This document shows positions 54,010 to 63,007 of a stretch of DNA of 64,000 nt, piece by piece. Positions within the stretch are counted from its first letter, which is position 1. Every line of letters begins with the position of its first letter. The translations under genes were made by a program, and so were the position numbers. The stretch spans positions 1 through 64,000 of the forward strand of contig NZ_JAQOSQ010000010.1 in the NCBI RefSeq assembly GCF_030068455.1. Direction: 5' to 3'. The notes beneath the pieces are model-generated. The model searched no databases. It was given only the letters and a program-made list of their open reading frames with translations, and was not told the origin of the DNA. The DNA is from Roseofilum casamattae BLCC-M143 (lineage in GTDB: Bacteria > Cyanobacteriota > Cyanobacteriia > Cyanobacteriales > Desertifilaceae).

Positions 54010-56817
54010 ATGAAAATTCCCACCGCCACCTATCGACTGCAATTTACCCCGACATTTACCTTTGAAAATGCGGAAGCGATTATTCCTTACTTAGAGAAAT
54101 TAGGAATTTCCGATCTCTATGCATCTCCGATTTTCCAAGCCCAAAGCGGCAGTACTCACGGTTATGATGTAGTCGATCCGAATCAAATTAATCCAGAATT
54201 AGGCGGTATTGCTGGATTGGAAAAACTGCTTGAAGTCGTGCAAAATAATCAACTGGGATGGATCCAAGATATTGTCCCCAATCATATGGCATTTAGCAGC
54301 CAAAATTCCATGCTCGTTGACGTTCTGGAAAACGGACAGAACTCTCAGTATAAGGATTATTTTGATATTGATTGGAACCATCCTTATGAAGGGATTCGCG
54401 ATCGCGTCCTCGCCCCATTTCTAGGGAAATTTTATGGAGATTGCTTAGAAAGTGGCGAGCTGAAGCTGCAATACGATAAATCTGGATTTACGATTAACTA
54501 CTGGGAGTGGAAATTTCCAATTCATATTGAATCTTATAGCAATATATTAGATTATAAATCCGATGAATTGCGCAGAAAGCTCGGCAGAAATCACCCGGAC
54601 TTTGTGAAATTCCTCGGAGTATTGTATGCAATTAAGTATATACCGACCAATTCCGAACAGCAGGAGCGCTACGCGCAAATTACCTTTATTAAGTCGATGT
54701 TATGGGAATTGTGGAATGATAATGGCGAAATTCGAGAATTTATCGAAGCAAATATCGAGTATTTTAATGGAGAAGTTGGCAAACCCGAAAGCTTTAATCT
54801 ACTCGATGACTTGCTGAATAATCAGTTTTTTCGCTTATCATTTTGGAAAGTGGGTAATGAAGAACTGAACTATCGTCGTTTCTTTACCGTCAACGATCTG
54901 ATTTGCCTGCGGGTTGAAGATGAAGATGTTTTTAACAAAAGCCATAAATTGGTTCTAGATTTACTCGATGAAGGTAAGTTTACGGGATTGCGGATCGATC
55001 ATATTGATGGATTATACGATCCAGAGCAATACCTAAATCGCCTGCGCGATCGCGCGGAGAATGCTTATATTGTCGTCGAGAAAATTCTCGAGCCTCACGA
55101 AGATCTGCGCGTGAATTGGCGAATTGAAGGGACGACGGGATATGATTTTCTCAATTATGTCAATGGTATCTTTTGTCAGCAAGAGAATCAAGGGAAGTTT
55201 GACACGCTCTATACTCGATTTATCGGTCTTCCTCTAAACTGTCAGCGATTAGTCGATGAAAATAAACGCTTAATTATTAACAAACATTTATCTGGAGATA
55301 TTGATAACTTAGCGCGCCTGTTAAAACAAATAGCCGACCAGTATCGCTATTCCAGCGACTTTACTATCTATGGTTTAAAAGAAGCCTTGGTAGAAGTGAT
55401 GATGGCTTTCCCGGTATACCGTACTTATATTAATAGCTATGATGTCAGCACGACCGACCAGCAATGCATCGAGCAAGTAATTGCCAAAATTCAGGATAAG
55501 ATTCCGAGCTTTTTAAACGAGCTGCTGAACGAAATTACGTTTATTGAGAAATTTCTCTTGCTCAGATTTGATGAAAACTTGAGCGAAGATGATAAAGACC
55601 GGTGGTTGCATTTTGTCATGCGGCAACAACAGTTTACAGGACCGTTGATGGCGAAGTCGGTTGAAGACACAGTGTTGTATATTTATAACCGCTTAGTCTC
55701 CTTGAATGAAGTGGGTTCGGCTGCGGGTGAATTTGGGTTTTCGTTAGATGAGTTTCATGATTTTAATCAACGCCAAAACTCGGATTGGCCCCATGGCATG
55801 AATGGAACCTCTACCCACGACACCAAACGGGGAGAAGACGTGCGATCGCGGATTAATATATTATCAGAAATCCCGGAAGAATGGGAAACGTATCTGCAAA
55901 CCTGGGGCAAAATGAATGCCGGCTATAAAGATTCCGTTCGCGGTGTTGATGTCCCCACTCGTAATGACGAATATTTTCTCTATCAAACCTTGCTCGGAAC
56001 CTATCCATTTGAACTGAAAGATAAAAGCGAATTCGTACAGCGGATTAAAGATTATTTGATAAAAGCCATTCGCGAAGCTAAAGTCAATACAGCTTGGCTG
56101 CGTCCGGATACCGCTTATGAAGATGGATTTCTCAAATTTGTCGATAGTTTGTTCAAATCCACGAAGCAAAATAAGTTTTTGCCCTCCTTTCAAACCTTTC
56201 AAAAGAAAATTCAACATTACGGAATTTTTAATTCCCTCTCGCAAACCTTACTGAAAGTAACCGTTCCGGGAGTTCCCGACTTCTACCAAGGTACGGAACG
56301 TTGGGATTTAAGTTTAGTCGATCCGGATAACCGCCGTCCGGTGGATTTTAAACAGCGTTTAAAGATGCTCAACGAGCTGCAATCTCAATGGAAAAAAGAT
56401 AAAAGTTCTCTGCTGCAACAATTACTCGAACATCCGGAAGATGGGAAAATTAAACTGTTTACCATTCACCAAATTCTGAGAACGCGGCAAGACTATCCCG
56501 ATCTCTTTCAATGGGGAGATTATCAAAAACTTGCCGTCAACGGCAGCTTGCGGCAACATATTATTACGTTCGTGCGAACTTGGAATGAGAGTAGCGCGAT
56601 CGCCATTGCGCCTCGCTTCCTCACTTCTCTGATTAAAGAGGATGAATATCCTCTCGGAGAACAGGTTTGGCACGAAACTCGAATCTCTTTACCTGCCGGT
56701 TCTCCTGCCATTTGGAAAGATGTTATTACCGGTCAAGAAATTGAAGCGGAAAATACCATTTGGATTCGCGATGTTCTCAATCTGTTTCCAGTTGCCTTGC
56801 TGATTAAACAGACTTAA
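54010..56817 (+). CDS. treY: Maltooligosyltrehalose synthase
   Basis: A 935-residue GH13 intramolecular transglycosylase that turns the reducing-end maltose unit of a maltodextrin into a trehalose unit. The opening PTATYRLQFTPTFTFENAEA and GISDLYASPIFQAQSGSTHG are diagnostic. Region II FTGLRIDHIDGLYDP (about 326-340), the acidic AYIVVEKILEPHE (about 354) and GTSTHDTKRGEDVRSRI (about 600) are intact. The length is a little above average. With treZ it forms the glycogen-to-trehalose route; no trehalase gene (treH) follows, although some cyanobacteria have it in this cluster. Confidence 0.96.
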   Translation: MKIPTATYRLQFTPTFTFENAEAIIPYLEKLGISDLYASPIFQAQSGSTHGYDVVDPNQINPELGGIAGLEKLLEVVQNNQLGWIQDIVPNHMAFSSQNSMLVDVLENGQNSQYKDYFDIDWNHPYEGIRDRVLAPFLGKFYGDCLESGELKLQYDKSGFTINYWEWKFPIHIESYSNILDYKSDELRRKLGRNHPDFVKFLGVLYAIKYIPTNSEQQERYAQITFIKSMLWELWNDNGEIREFIEANIEYFNGEVGKPESFNLLDDLLNNQFFRLSFWKVGNEELNYRRFFTVNDLICLRVEDEDVFNKSHKLVLDLLDEGKFTGLRIDHIDGLYDPEQYLNRLRDRAENAYIVVEKILEPHEDLRVNWRIEGTTGYDFLNYVNGIFCQQENQGKFDTLYTRFIGLPLNCQRLVDENKRLIINKHLSGDIDNLARLLKQIADQYRYSSDFTIYGLKEALVEVMMAFPVYRTYINSYDVSTTDQQCIEQVIAKIQDKIPSFLNELLNEITFIEKFLLLRFDENLSEDDKDRWLHFVMRQQQFTGPLMAKSVEDTVLYIYNRLVSLNEVGSAAGEFGFSLDEFHDFNQRQNSDWPHGMNGTSTHDTKRGEDVRSRINILSEIPEEWETYLQTWGKMNAGYKDSVRGVDVPTRNDEYFLYQTLLGTYPFELKDKSEFVQRIKDYLIKAIREAKVNTAWLRPDTAYEDGFLKFVDSLFKSTKQNKFLPSFQTFQKKIQHYGIFNSLSQTLLKVTVPGVPDFYQGTERWDLSLVDPDNRRPVDFKQRLKMLNELQSQWKKDKSSLLQQLLEHPEDGKIKLFTIHQILRTRQDYPDLFQWGDYQKLAVNGSLRQHIITFVRTWNESSAIAIAPRFLTSLIKEDEYPLGEQVWHETRISLPAGSPAIWKDVITGQEIEAENTIWIRDVLNLFPVALLIKQT

Positions 56818-57049
56818 TCAATGGTGCAAGTATTTCCTTCAGCTTATCTCCCCTATTTTCAAGACTATGGGAACAACTCTCACTCCGATGGCAGCGATCG
56901 CGAGAATCCTGAATTAGGATAAACTGCGATGGCGCCATCGCGATCGAACCGCGAGACAGTTGCAAGAGCGCCCCAACCAGAGGTATTTTAAGAGAAGTTA
57001 AAGCGAAAGAGGCCGCGCGATTGCTTAACTGTTGTTCTCCATACCCGCA

Positions 57050-58666
57050 ATGCCTACTGACCTCTCCACAGAAATTCAATCGGCCGTTGACAGCCGACGC
57101 AACTTTGCCATTATCTCGCACCCGGATGCAGGTAAGACGACGCTGACGGAAAAGTTGCTACTGTATGGAGGTGCCATTCACGAAGCGGGTGCGGTGAAGG
57201 CCAGAGCGAAGCAGCGCAGTGCCACGTCGGACTGGATGGCTATGGAGCAGCAGCGGGGAATTTCGATTACGTCCACGGTATTGCAGTTTGCTTATCAGCA
57301 ATGTCAGATTAATTTGCTCGATACTCCCGGTCACCAAGATTTTAGCGAAGATACTTATCGCACGTTAGCGGCTGCGGATAATGCGGTGATGTTGGAGGAT
57401 GCCGCGAAGGGATTGGAGCCACAAACGCGCAAGTTATTTGAAGTGTGTCGGATGCGGAAAATTCCGATTTTTACGTTCTTTAATAAGATGGATCGGCCGA
57501 CGCGAGAACCATTGGAATTGTTGGATGAAATCGAGCAGGAATTGAATCTGCAAACTTATCCGGTGAATTGGCCGATAGGGACGGGAGACCAGTTTCGCGG
57601 AGTATACGATCGCCGCACGAAAAAGATCCATTTGTTCGAGCGAACCGACCACGGAAAACAAGCGGCGAAAGATACGGAAATTGAGTTAGGAGATCCCCGC
57701 ATTGAGGAGTTATTAGATCCGGATTTATATTATCAGTTAAAGGACGATCTGGAACTGTTGGATGGCCTGGGTGCGGAATTTGACTTAGAGAAAATTCATG
57801 CAGGGGAGTTAACGCCGGTCTTTTTTGGTAGCGCCATGACTAATTTTGGCGTGCAGTTATTTTTGGATGCGTTTCTCGAATACGCGCTGAAACCGGGAGA
57901 GCGTCCGAGTACTGCCGGTTTGATGGCTCCCGAGTATCCGGAGTTTACGGGATTCGTGTTTAAACTGCAAGCGAATATGGATCCGAAGCACCGCGATCGC
58001 GTAGCATTTATCCGCGTATGTACGGGGCGGTTTGAAAAAGATATGACCGTGAGTCATGCCCGTACGGGGAAAGCCGTGCGCCTATCCCGGCCGCAAAAAT
58101 TGTTCGCGCAAGACCGAGAGTCGGTAGATGTAGCCTATCCGGGAGATGTGATTGGGTTGAATAATCCGGGAGTGTTTGCGATCGGCGATACGATTTATAC
58201 CGGGAAAAAGCTAGAATATGAAGGCATTCCCTCGTTTTCGCCGGAATTATTCGCTTATTTGCGCAATCCCAACCCGTCCAAGTTTAAGCAGTTTCATAAA
58301 GGGGTGACTCAACTGCGGGAAGAGGGTGCGGTACAGATTATGTATTCCAGCGACGAAGCCAAGCGCGACCCCATTTTAGCCGCCGTGGGACAATTGCAAT
58401 TTGAGGTGGTACAATTTCGGTTGCAGAATGAATATGGCGTGGAAACGCGGACGGAAGTCTTGCCGTATTCGGTAGCGCGCTGGGTGTTGAATGGTTGGGA
58501 AGCCTTGGAGAAAGTCGGTCGGTTATTTAATACGACTATAGTTAAGGATAACTCGGGACGACCGGTTTTATTGTTTAAGAATCAATGGAATTTGCAACAA
58601 GTGCAAGGAGATCATTCCGAGTTAGAATTAAGTGCGATCGCGCCGTTTACTTCGGTGGTTAAATAG
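57050..58666 (+). CDS. prfC: Peptide chain release factor 3
   Basis: A 538-residue translational GTPase that ejects class I release factors after termination. G1 is SHPDAGKTT (about 23-31), followed by [13 protein letters not shown]3 in [16 protein letters not shown] (about 84) and G4 in FFNKMDRP (about 142). The C-terminal domain includes [20 protein letters not shown] and [19 protein letters not shown], both characteristic. The frame is open back to a TTG at 57032, but the ATG at 57050 gives the family N-terminus. The gene is single. Confidence 0.96.
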   Translation: MPTDLSTEIQSAVDSRRNFAIISHPDAGKTTLTEKLLLYGGAIHEAGAVKARAKQRSATSDWMAMEQQRGISITSTVLQFAYQQCQINLLDTPGHQDFSEDTYRTLAAADNAVMLEDAAKGLEPQTRKLFEVCRMRKIPIFTFFNKMDRPTREPLELLDEIEQELNLQTYPVNWPIGTGDQFRGVYDRRTKKIHLFERTDHGKQAAKDTEIELGDPRIEELLDPDLYYQLKDDLELLDGLGAEFDLEKIHAGELTPVFFGSAMTNFGVQLFLDAFLEYALKPGERPSTAGLMAPEYPEFTGFVFKLQANMDPKHRDRVAFIRVCTGRFEKDMTVSHARTGKAVRLSRPQKLFAQDRESVDVAYPGDVIGLNNPGVFAIGDTIYTGKKLEYEGIPSFSPELFAYLRNPNPSKFKQFHKGVTQLREEGAVQIMYSSDEAKRDPILAAVGQLQFEVVQFRLQNEYGVETRTEVLPYSVARWVLNGWEALEKVGRLFNTTIVKDNSGRPVLLFKNQWNLQQVQGDHSELELSAIAPFTSVVK

Positions 58667-58763
58667 CGATTTTATTCACATTTGTAACTTACGACAATCG
58701 AGCTTTACCTGCAGCGATCGCCATGTCGCCTATGAAACTCATGTCTTTCTCAGTTCCCTAGCT

Positions 58764-58793
58764 GCAAAGGATTGAGCCTTTGCCAACTATAAT
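58764..58793 (+). promoter_or_regulatory. Inverted repeat next to a -10 box upstream of ndhF
   Basis: GCAAAGG-ATTGAG-CCTTTGC (58764-58783) is a perfect 7-bp inverted repeat that ends 5 nt before a perfect TATAAT (58788-58793). It occupies the -35 region, where no good -35 hexamer exists, as expected for an activator or repressor site. The ndhF start is about 190 bp away. In the rest of 58667-58984 I see no gene. Confidence 0.42.
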
Positions 58794-58984
58794 TAGCTGA
58801 AACAGTTACGATCGGCGATATAGAGGCTGTATGACTCGAAAAATGGCAGTTTTAGTGGCGCGATCGCAACCTCAATCCTTCCAGAAATCTTAAACTTAAG
58901 GCAAAAAATGGCTCCACTCCCCGAAGGGTATGCCACAATAATTAGCGGTTTATCGCAAGAGATTAGGACATTCTCATAATAGGC

Positions 58985-61021
58985 ATGCTTTCCATGGAAT
59001 TACTCTATGAATACGCCTGGTTAATCCCCGTACTCCCCTTGGTTGGGGCGATGCTGGTGGGTTCCGGGTTGATCTCATTTAACAAAGCAACCAACGGCTT
59101 GCGACAACTTAACGCCGTGGCCATCGTCTCCTTGCTGGGAGTCGCCATGGCCTTGTCCTTTGCCCTGCTCTGGAGTCAAATCCAAGGGCATCCGACCTAC
59201 ACCTACACCCTGGAATGGGCATCGGCGGGAGACTTCCAACTGACGATGGGTTATGTTATCGACCCGTTGACTGCCATGATGTTAGTCATCGTCACTACCG
59301 TTGCATTTCTGGTGATGATCTACACTGATGGCTACATGAGTCATGACCCCGGATACGTCCGGTTCTACTCCTACCTGAGCTTGTTTAGCTCCTCCATGCT
59401 CGGACTGGTCGTTAGCCCAAACCTGCTGCAAGTCTATGTATTCTGGGAATTAGTGGGCATGTGTTCCTACCTGCTCATTGGGTTTTGGTACGATCGCCCC
59501 GCCGCCGCCGAAGCCTGTCAAAAAGCATTCGTCGTCAACCGCGTCGGCGACTTCGGCTTGCTGCTCGGGATGCTCGGAATCTACTGGGCCACCGGTAGCT
59601 TTGAGTTCGACATCATGGGCGAGAACCTAGCGGATTTAGTCAATGAGGGGGCGATCGCCGGCTCTCTGGCTGCCCTATTCGCCGTTTTAGTCTTTTTAGG
59701 TCCCGTGGCCAAATCCGCCCAGTTTCCGCTCCATGTTTGGTTGCCCGACGCCATGGAAGGGCCGACTCCCATCTCAGCATTAATTCATGCTGCTACCATG
59801 GTTGCCGCTGGAGTCTTCCTCGTCGCTCGCATGTATCCCGTCTTCGAGCATATCCCTATCGCTATGGATACCATCGCCTGGACGGGAGCGCTGACAGCCT
59901 TTCTCGGTGCGAGTATTGCCATTACCCAAAATGACATTAAGAAAGGACTGGCATACTCGACCATTTCCCAACTCGGCTACATGATCATGGCTATGGGGAT
60001 CGGAGCTTATAGTGCCGGACTTTTCCACCTCATGACCCACGCTTATTTCAAAGCCATGCTCTTCCTGGGTTCGGGTTCCGTCATTCACGGTATGGAAGCC
60101 GTAGTCGGTCACGATCCAGTCCTAGCGCAAGATATGCGGTTGATGGGAGGCTTGCGCAAGTACATGCCCATTACCTCAACCACATTTCTCATCGGAACCC
60201 TCGCCATTTGCGGTATTCCTCCCTTCGCTGGATTTTGGTCGAAAGACGAAATTCTCGGCAGTGCCTTCGCAGCTAACCCAGCGCTCTGGGCAATTGGTTG
60301 GGGAACCGCAGGCATTACCGCGTTCTACATGTTCCGCATGTATTTCTCTACCTTTGAAGGCGAATTCCGAGGTAATGATGAAACCATTCGCCAGGAGCTG
60401 CGAGAGGCTGCTGGGGTTGCGGTTGCCGGTCACGGACACGATGACCACGACCACGACCACCATCACGCTCACAGCCCTCACGAGTCCCCGCTGACCATGA
60501 CCTTTGCGTTGATGATGCTCGCCATTCCCAGTATCTTTGTTGGGTTATTGGGAACGCCGTTTGCCAACTACTTTGAAGCCTTCGTTCATGCACCCGGTGA
60601 AGTCTTCGATATGGCAGAAGCAGCCGCAGAATTTGAATGGTCGGAATTCGCGTTAATGGCAGGAAGTTCCGTCGGTGTCGGCTTGATTGGAATTACCCTG
60701 GCATCTTTAATGTATGTTAGCCGTCAGATTGATGCGAGTGCGATCGCAAAATCCATTCAACCTCTCTACCAATTCTCCCTGAATAAATGGTACTTCGACG
60801 AAATCTATGACTCCGTATTTGTCATGGGAATGCGTCGCGTTGCCCGACAAGTCATGGAAGTCGATTTCCGCGTTGTTGATGGCGCGGTGAACCTCACCGG
60901 TTTCGTCACCCTAATCACTGGAGAAGGACTGAAATACCTAGAAAACGGTCGCGCCCAATTCTATGCCCTGATTATCTTTGGCGCTGTCTTAGGCTTTGTC
61001 GTTTTCTCCGGTATTGCCTAA
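58985..61021 (+). CDS. ndhF: NAD(P)H-quinone oxidoreductase subunit 5 (NdhF)
   Basis: A 678-residue membrane subunit of the photosynthetic NDH-1 complex, related to the antiporter-like subunit NuoL. Proton-channel residues are visible in VFWELVGMCSYLLIGFW (about 158), LGPVAKSAQFPLHVWLPDAM (about 238-257) and LAYSTISQLGYM (about 322). NdhF works in ferredoxin-driven cyclic electron flow and respiration in the thylakoid membrane. An Asp/His-rich soluble loop (GHGHDDHDHDHHHAHSPHES, about 481-500) interrupts the C-terminal half. Similarity is highest to NdhF1-type subunits. A start at 58994 (MELLYEYAWLIP) matches the usual N-terminus better. ndhD follows after a repeat. Confidence 0.95.
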   Translation: MLSMELLYEYAWLIPVLPLVGAMLVGSGLISFNKATNGLRQLNAVAIVSLLGVAMALSFALLWSQIQGHPTYTYTLEWASAGDFQLTMGYVIDPLTAMMLVIVTTVAFLVMIYTDGYMSHDPGYVRFYSYLSLFSSSMLGLVVSPNLLQVYVFWELVGMCSYLLIGFWYDRPAAAEACQKAFVVNRVGDFGLLLGMLGIYWATGSFEFDIMGENLADLVNEGAIAGSLAALFAVLVFLGPVAKSAQFPLHVWLPDAMEGPTPISALIHAATMVAAGVFLVARMYPVFEHIPIAMDTIAWTGALTAFLGASIAITQNDIKKGLAYSTISQLGYMIMAMGIGAYSAGLFHLMTHAYFKAMLFLGSGSVIHGMEAVVGHDPVLAQDMRLMGGLRKYMPITSTTFLIGTLAICGIPPFAGFWSKDEILGSAFAANPALWAIGWGTAGITAFYMFRMYFSTFEGEFRGNDETIRQELREAAGVAVAGHGHDDHDHDHHHAHSPHESPLTMTFALMMLAIPSIFVGLLGTPFANYFEAFVHAPGEVFDMAEAAAEFEWSEFALMAGSSVGVGLIGITLASLMYVSRQIDASAIAKSIQPLYQFSLNKWYFDEIYDSVFVMGMRRVARQVMEVDFRVVDGAVNLTGFVTLITGEGLKYLENGRAQFYALIIFGAVLGFVVFSGIA

Positions 61022-61037
61022 CCTCGAGAGAAACTAA

Positions 61038-61100
61038 AGAAACCGGGTTTCTTCCTCAATCTCCAACCGAAGCAAGATCGCTTCTAGAAACCCGGTTTCT
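61038..61100. repeat. Dispersed palindromic repeat, second copy
   Basis: AGAAACCGGGTTTCT (61038-61052) and AGAAACCCGGTTTCT (61086-61100) bracket a 33-nt spacer, the same design as 14484-14544. The two arms can pair with each other. It lies between ndhF and ndhD and could weaken or partly end the ndhF transcript before ndhD. Confidence 0.75.
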
Positions 61101-61139
61101 GACGCCAGCAAATCATTATCCACGACTAACGATTAACTT

Positions 61140-62720
61140 ATGAGCGATCTTCCTTGGTTAACGATTATTATCCTCTTTCCGGTCCTCGCATCATTATTGC
61201 TTCCCATCATTCCCGATAAAGATGGGAAAACCGTGCGCTGGTACTCCCTGATTATCGGATTGATTGACTTTGCTTTTATCGTCTATGCCTTTTGCACCAA
61301 CTACGATTTAAGCAACCCAGACTTGCAAATGGTCGAGAAATATACATGGGTTGCCGAACTCGATCTGAATTGGTCGGTTGGAGTCGATGGGCTATCCATG
61401 CCTCTGGTCATCCTCACCGGCTTTATCACCACCTTAGCCATGTTAGCGGCGTGGCCGGTGTCGATGAAACCCAAGCTCTTCTATTTCTTCATGCTTACCA
61501 TGTATGGCGGACAAATTGCTGTCTTTGCCGTGCAGGATATGCTGCTGTTTTTCCTGGTCTGGGAGTTAGAGCTAATTCCGGTTTACTTGCTGCTCTCCAT
61601 TTGGGGTGGGAAGAAACGGCTGTATGCGGCGACTAAGTTTATTCTGTATACCGCTGGGGGTTCCCTGTTTATTCTCTTGGCTGCCTTAGCGATGGCCTTC
61701 TATGGGGATACCATTACGTTTGACATGCAGGCGATCGCGGCTAAAGATTATTCCCTGAATCTGCAATTATTGCTGTATGCTGGCTTGTTCATTGCCTACG
61801 CCGTCAAACTCCCGGTTTTCCCGCTCCATACCTGGTTGCCCGATGCTCACGGCGAAGCTACAGCTCCCGTGCATATGCTGTTGGCAGGTATCCTGCTGAA
61901 AATGGGCGGTTATGCTCTGATTCGTATGAATGCCGGAATGTTACCCGACGCTCATGCCACCTTTGCGCCGGTACTGGTTATCTTAGGCGTGGTAAATATT
62001 GTCTACGCTGCTCTAACGTCCTTCGCGCAACGAAACCTGAAGCGCAAGATTGCCTATTCTTCGATTTCCCATATGGGCTTTGTCCTGATTGGATTAGGAT
62101 CGTTTACGAATCTGGGACTCAGCGGCGCCATGCTGCAAATGATCTCCCACGGACTGATTGGAGCGAGCTTGTTCTTCCTGGTTGGCGCAACTTACGATCG
62201 CACCCATACTCTAATGTTAGATGAAATGGGTGGAGTCGGTCAGAAGATGCGCAAGATGTTTGCTATGTGGACGGCTTGCTCTATGGCGTCTCTGGCACTG
62301 CCGGGAATGAGTGGCTTTGTCGCGGAACTAACTGTATTTATCGGGTTTAGTACCAGCGATGCTTACAGTTCTACATTCAAAGTTCTGGTGGTTTTCCTCG
62401 CTGCTATTGGAGTCATTTTAACTCCGATTTATTTACTCTCCATGTTGCGCGAGATCTGCTACGGACCGGAGAATAAAGAACTGGTCGAACACGAAGTATT
62501 AGTAGATTCAGAACCCAGAGAAGTCTTTATCATTACTTGCTTGTTGGTTCCGATTATTGGCATTGGGTTGTACCCGAAAATTGTCACCCAAATCTACGAT
62601 CCAACCACAGTGCAGTTAACCGCTCGATTGCGCAATTCGGTTCCGACGTTGGCGGATAATGTTGCATTTTCCGAATCTTCTCGAGGTGGCGTTGCGTTGC
62701 TCAAAGCTCCGGAACTTTAA
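61140..62720 (+). CDS. ndhD: NAD(P)H-quinone oxidoreductase chain 4 (NdhD)
   Basis: A 526-residue antiporter-like subunit of NDH-1 with about 14 membrane helices. Family landmarks: [16 protein letters not shown] (about 79-94), [20 protein letters not shown] (about 138-157; the key Glu in VWELELIP), [19 protein letters not shown] (about 223-241) and [17 protein letters not shown] (about 302). It pairs with NdhF at the membrane arm. The NdhF1-NdhD1 type of complex acts in respiration and cyclic flow, the NdhF3-NdhD3 type in CO2 uptake; no cupA-like gene adjoins, so the former type is more likely. A strong terminator follows. Confidence 0.95.
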   Translation: MSDLPWLTIIILFPVLASLLLPIIPDKDGKTVRWYSLIIGLIDFAFIVYAFCTNYDLSNPDLQMVEKYTWVAELDLNWSVGVDGLSMPLVILTGFITTLAMLAAWPVSMKPKLFYFFMLTMYGGQIAVFAVQDMLLFFLVWELELIPVYLLLSIWGGKKRLYAATKFILYTAGGSLFILLAALAMAFYGDTITFDMQAIAAKDYSLNLQLLLYAGLFIAYAVKLPVFPLHTWLPDAHGEATAPVHMLLAGILLKMGGYALIRMNAGMLPDAHATFAPVLVILGVVNIVYAALTSFAQRNLKRKIAYSSISHMGFVLIGLGSFTNLGLSGAMLQMISHGLIGASLFFLVGATYDRTHTLMLDEMGGVGQKMRKMFAMWTACSMASLALPGMSGFVAELTVFIGFSTSDAYSSTFKVLVVFLAAIGVILTPIYLLSMLREICYGPENKELVEHEVLVDSEPREVFIITCLLVPIIGIGLYPKIVTQIYDPTTVQLTARLRNSVPTLADNVAFSESSRGGVALLKAPEL

Positions 62721-62793
62721 GGTTTCATCTACTTCAGTTTGCGCTGATTTAGTTATTCAACGTCCATGTCATTAACGGTTGAATAAACCTCAT

Positions 62794-62826
62794 GTAGGGT
62801 GCGCGATTAGAGCACCCTACTTTTTT
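62794..62826 (+). terminator. Rho-independent terminator of ndhD
   Basis: GTAGGGTGC, loop GCGATTAGA, GCACCCTAC, then TTTTTT: a perfect 9-bp stem with a T-run, 73 nt after the stop codon. Confidence 0.92.
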
Positions 62827-62865
62827 AGCTCAAGAGAAATGATATTAGATCTCCGGATACAAAAT

Positions 62866-62984
62866 ATACCAAATCCAGTTACCACAGACTATATTCAAGA
62901 ATTAACCGAAACCCTGTAGAGACAAGGCATGCCTTGTCTCTACGGCAGACCCTGAAAACATCCTCAATAAAACGGATTTGGTAT
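62866..62984. mobile_element. MITE-like element with 11-bp terminal inverted repeats
   Basis: ATACCAAATCC (62866-62876) and GGATTTGGTAT (62974-62984) are perfect inverted repeats that bound 119 bp of non-coding DNA. In the middle is a 28-nt perfect palindrome (62916-62943). The size, the terminal repeats and the absence of an ORF fit a miniature inverted-repeat element moved in trans. A clear target duplication was not found. It sits just ahead of the next gene and may supply or disrupt its promoter. Confidence 0.65.
62916..62943. repeat. Perfect 28-nt palindrome (GTAGAGAC type)
   Basis: GTAGAGACAAGGCA followed by its exact reverse complement TGCCTTGTCTCTAC. Palindromes beginning and ending GTAGAGAC...GTCTCTAC are a widespread dispersed repeat type in cyanobacterial genomes. 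Here it lies in the centre of the MITE-like element. Confidence 0.85.
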
Positions 62985-63007
62985 TAATCCTCTTTGAACC
63001 GAAAATT

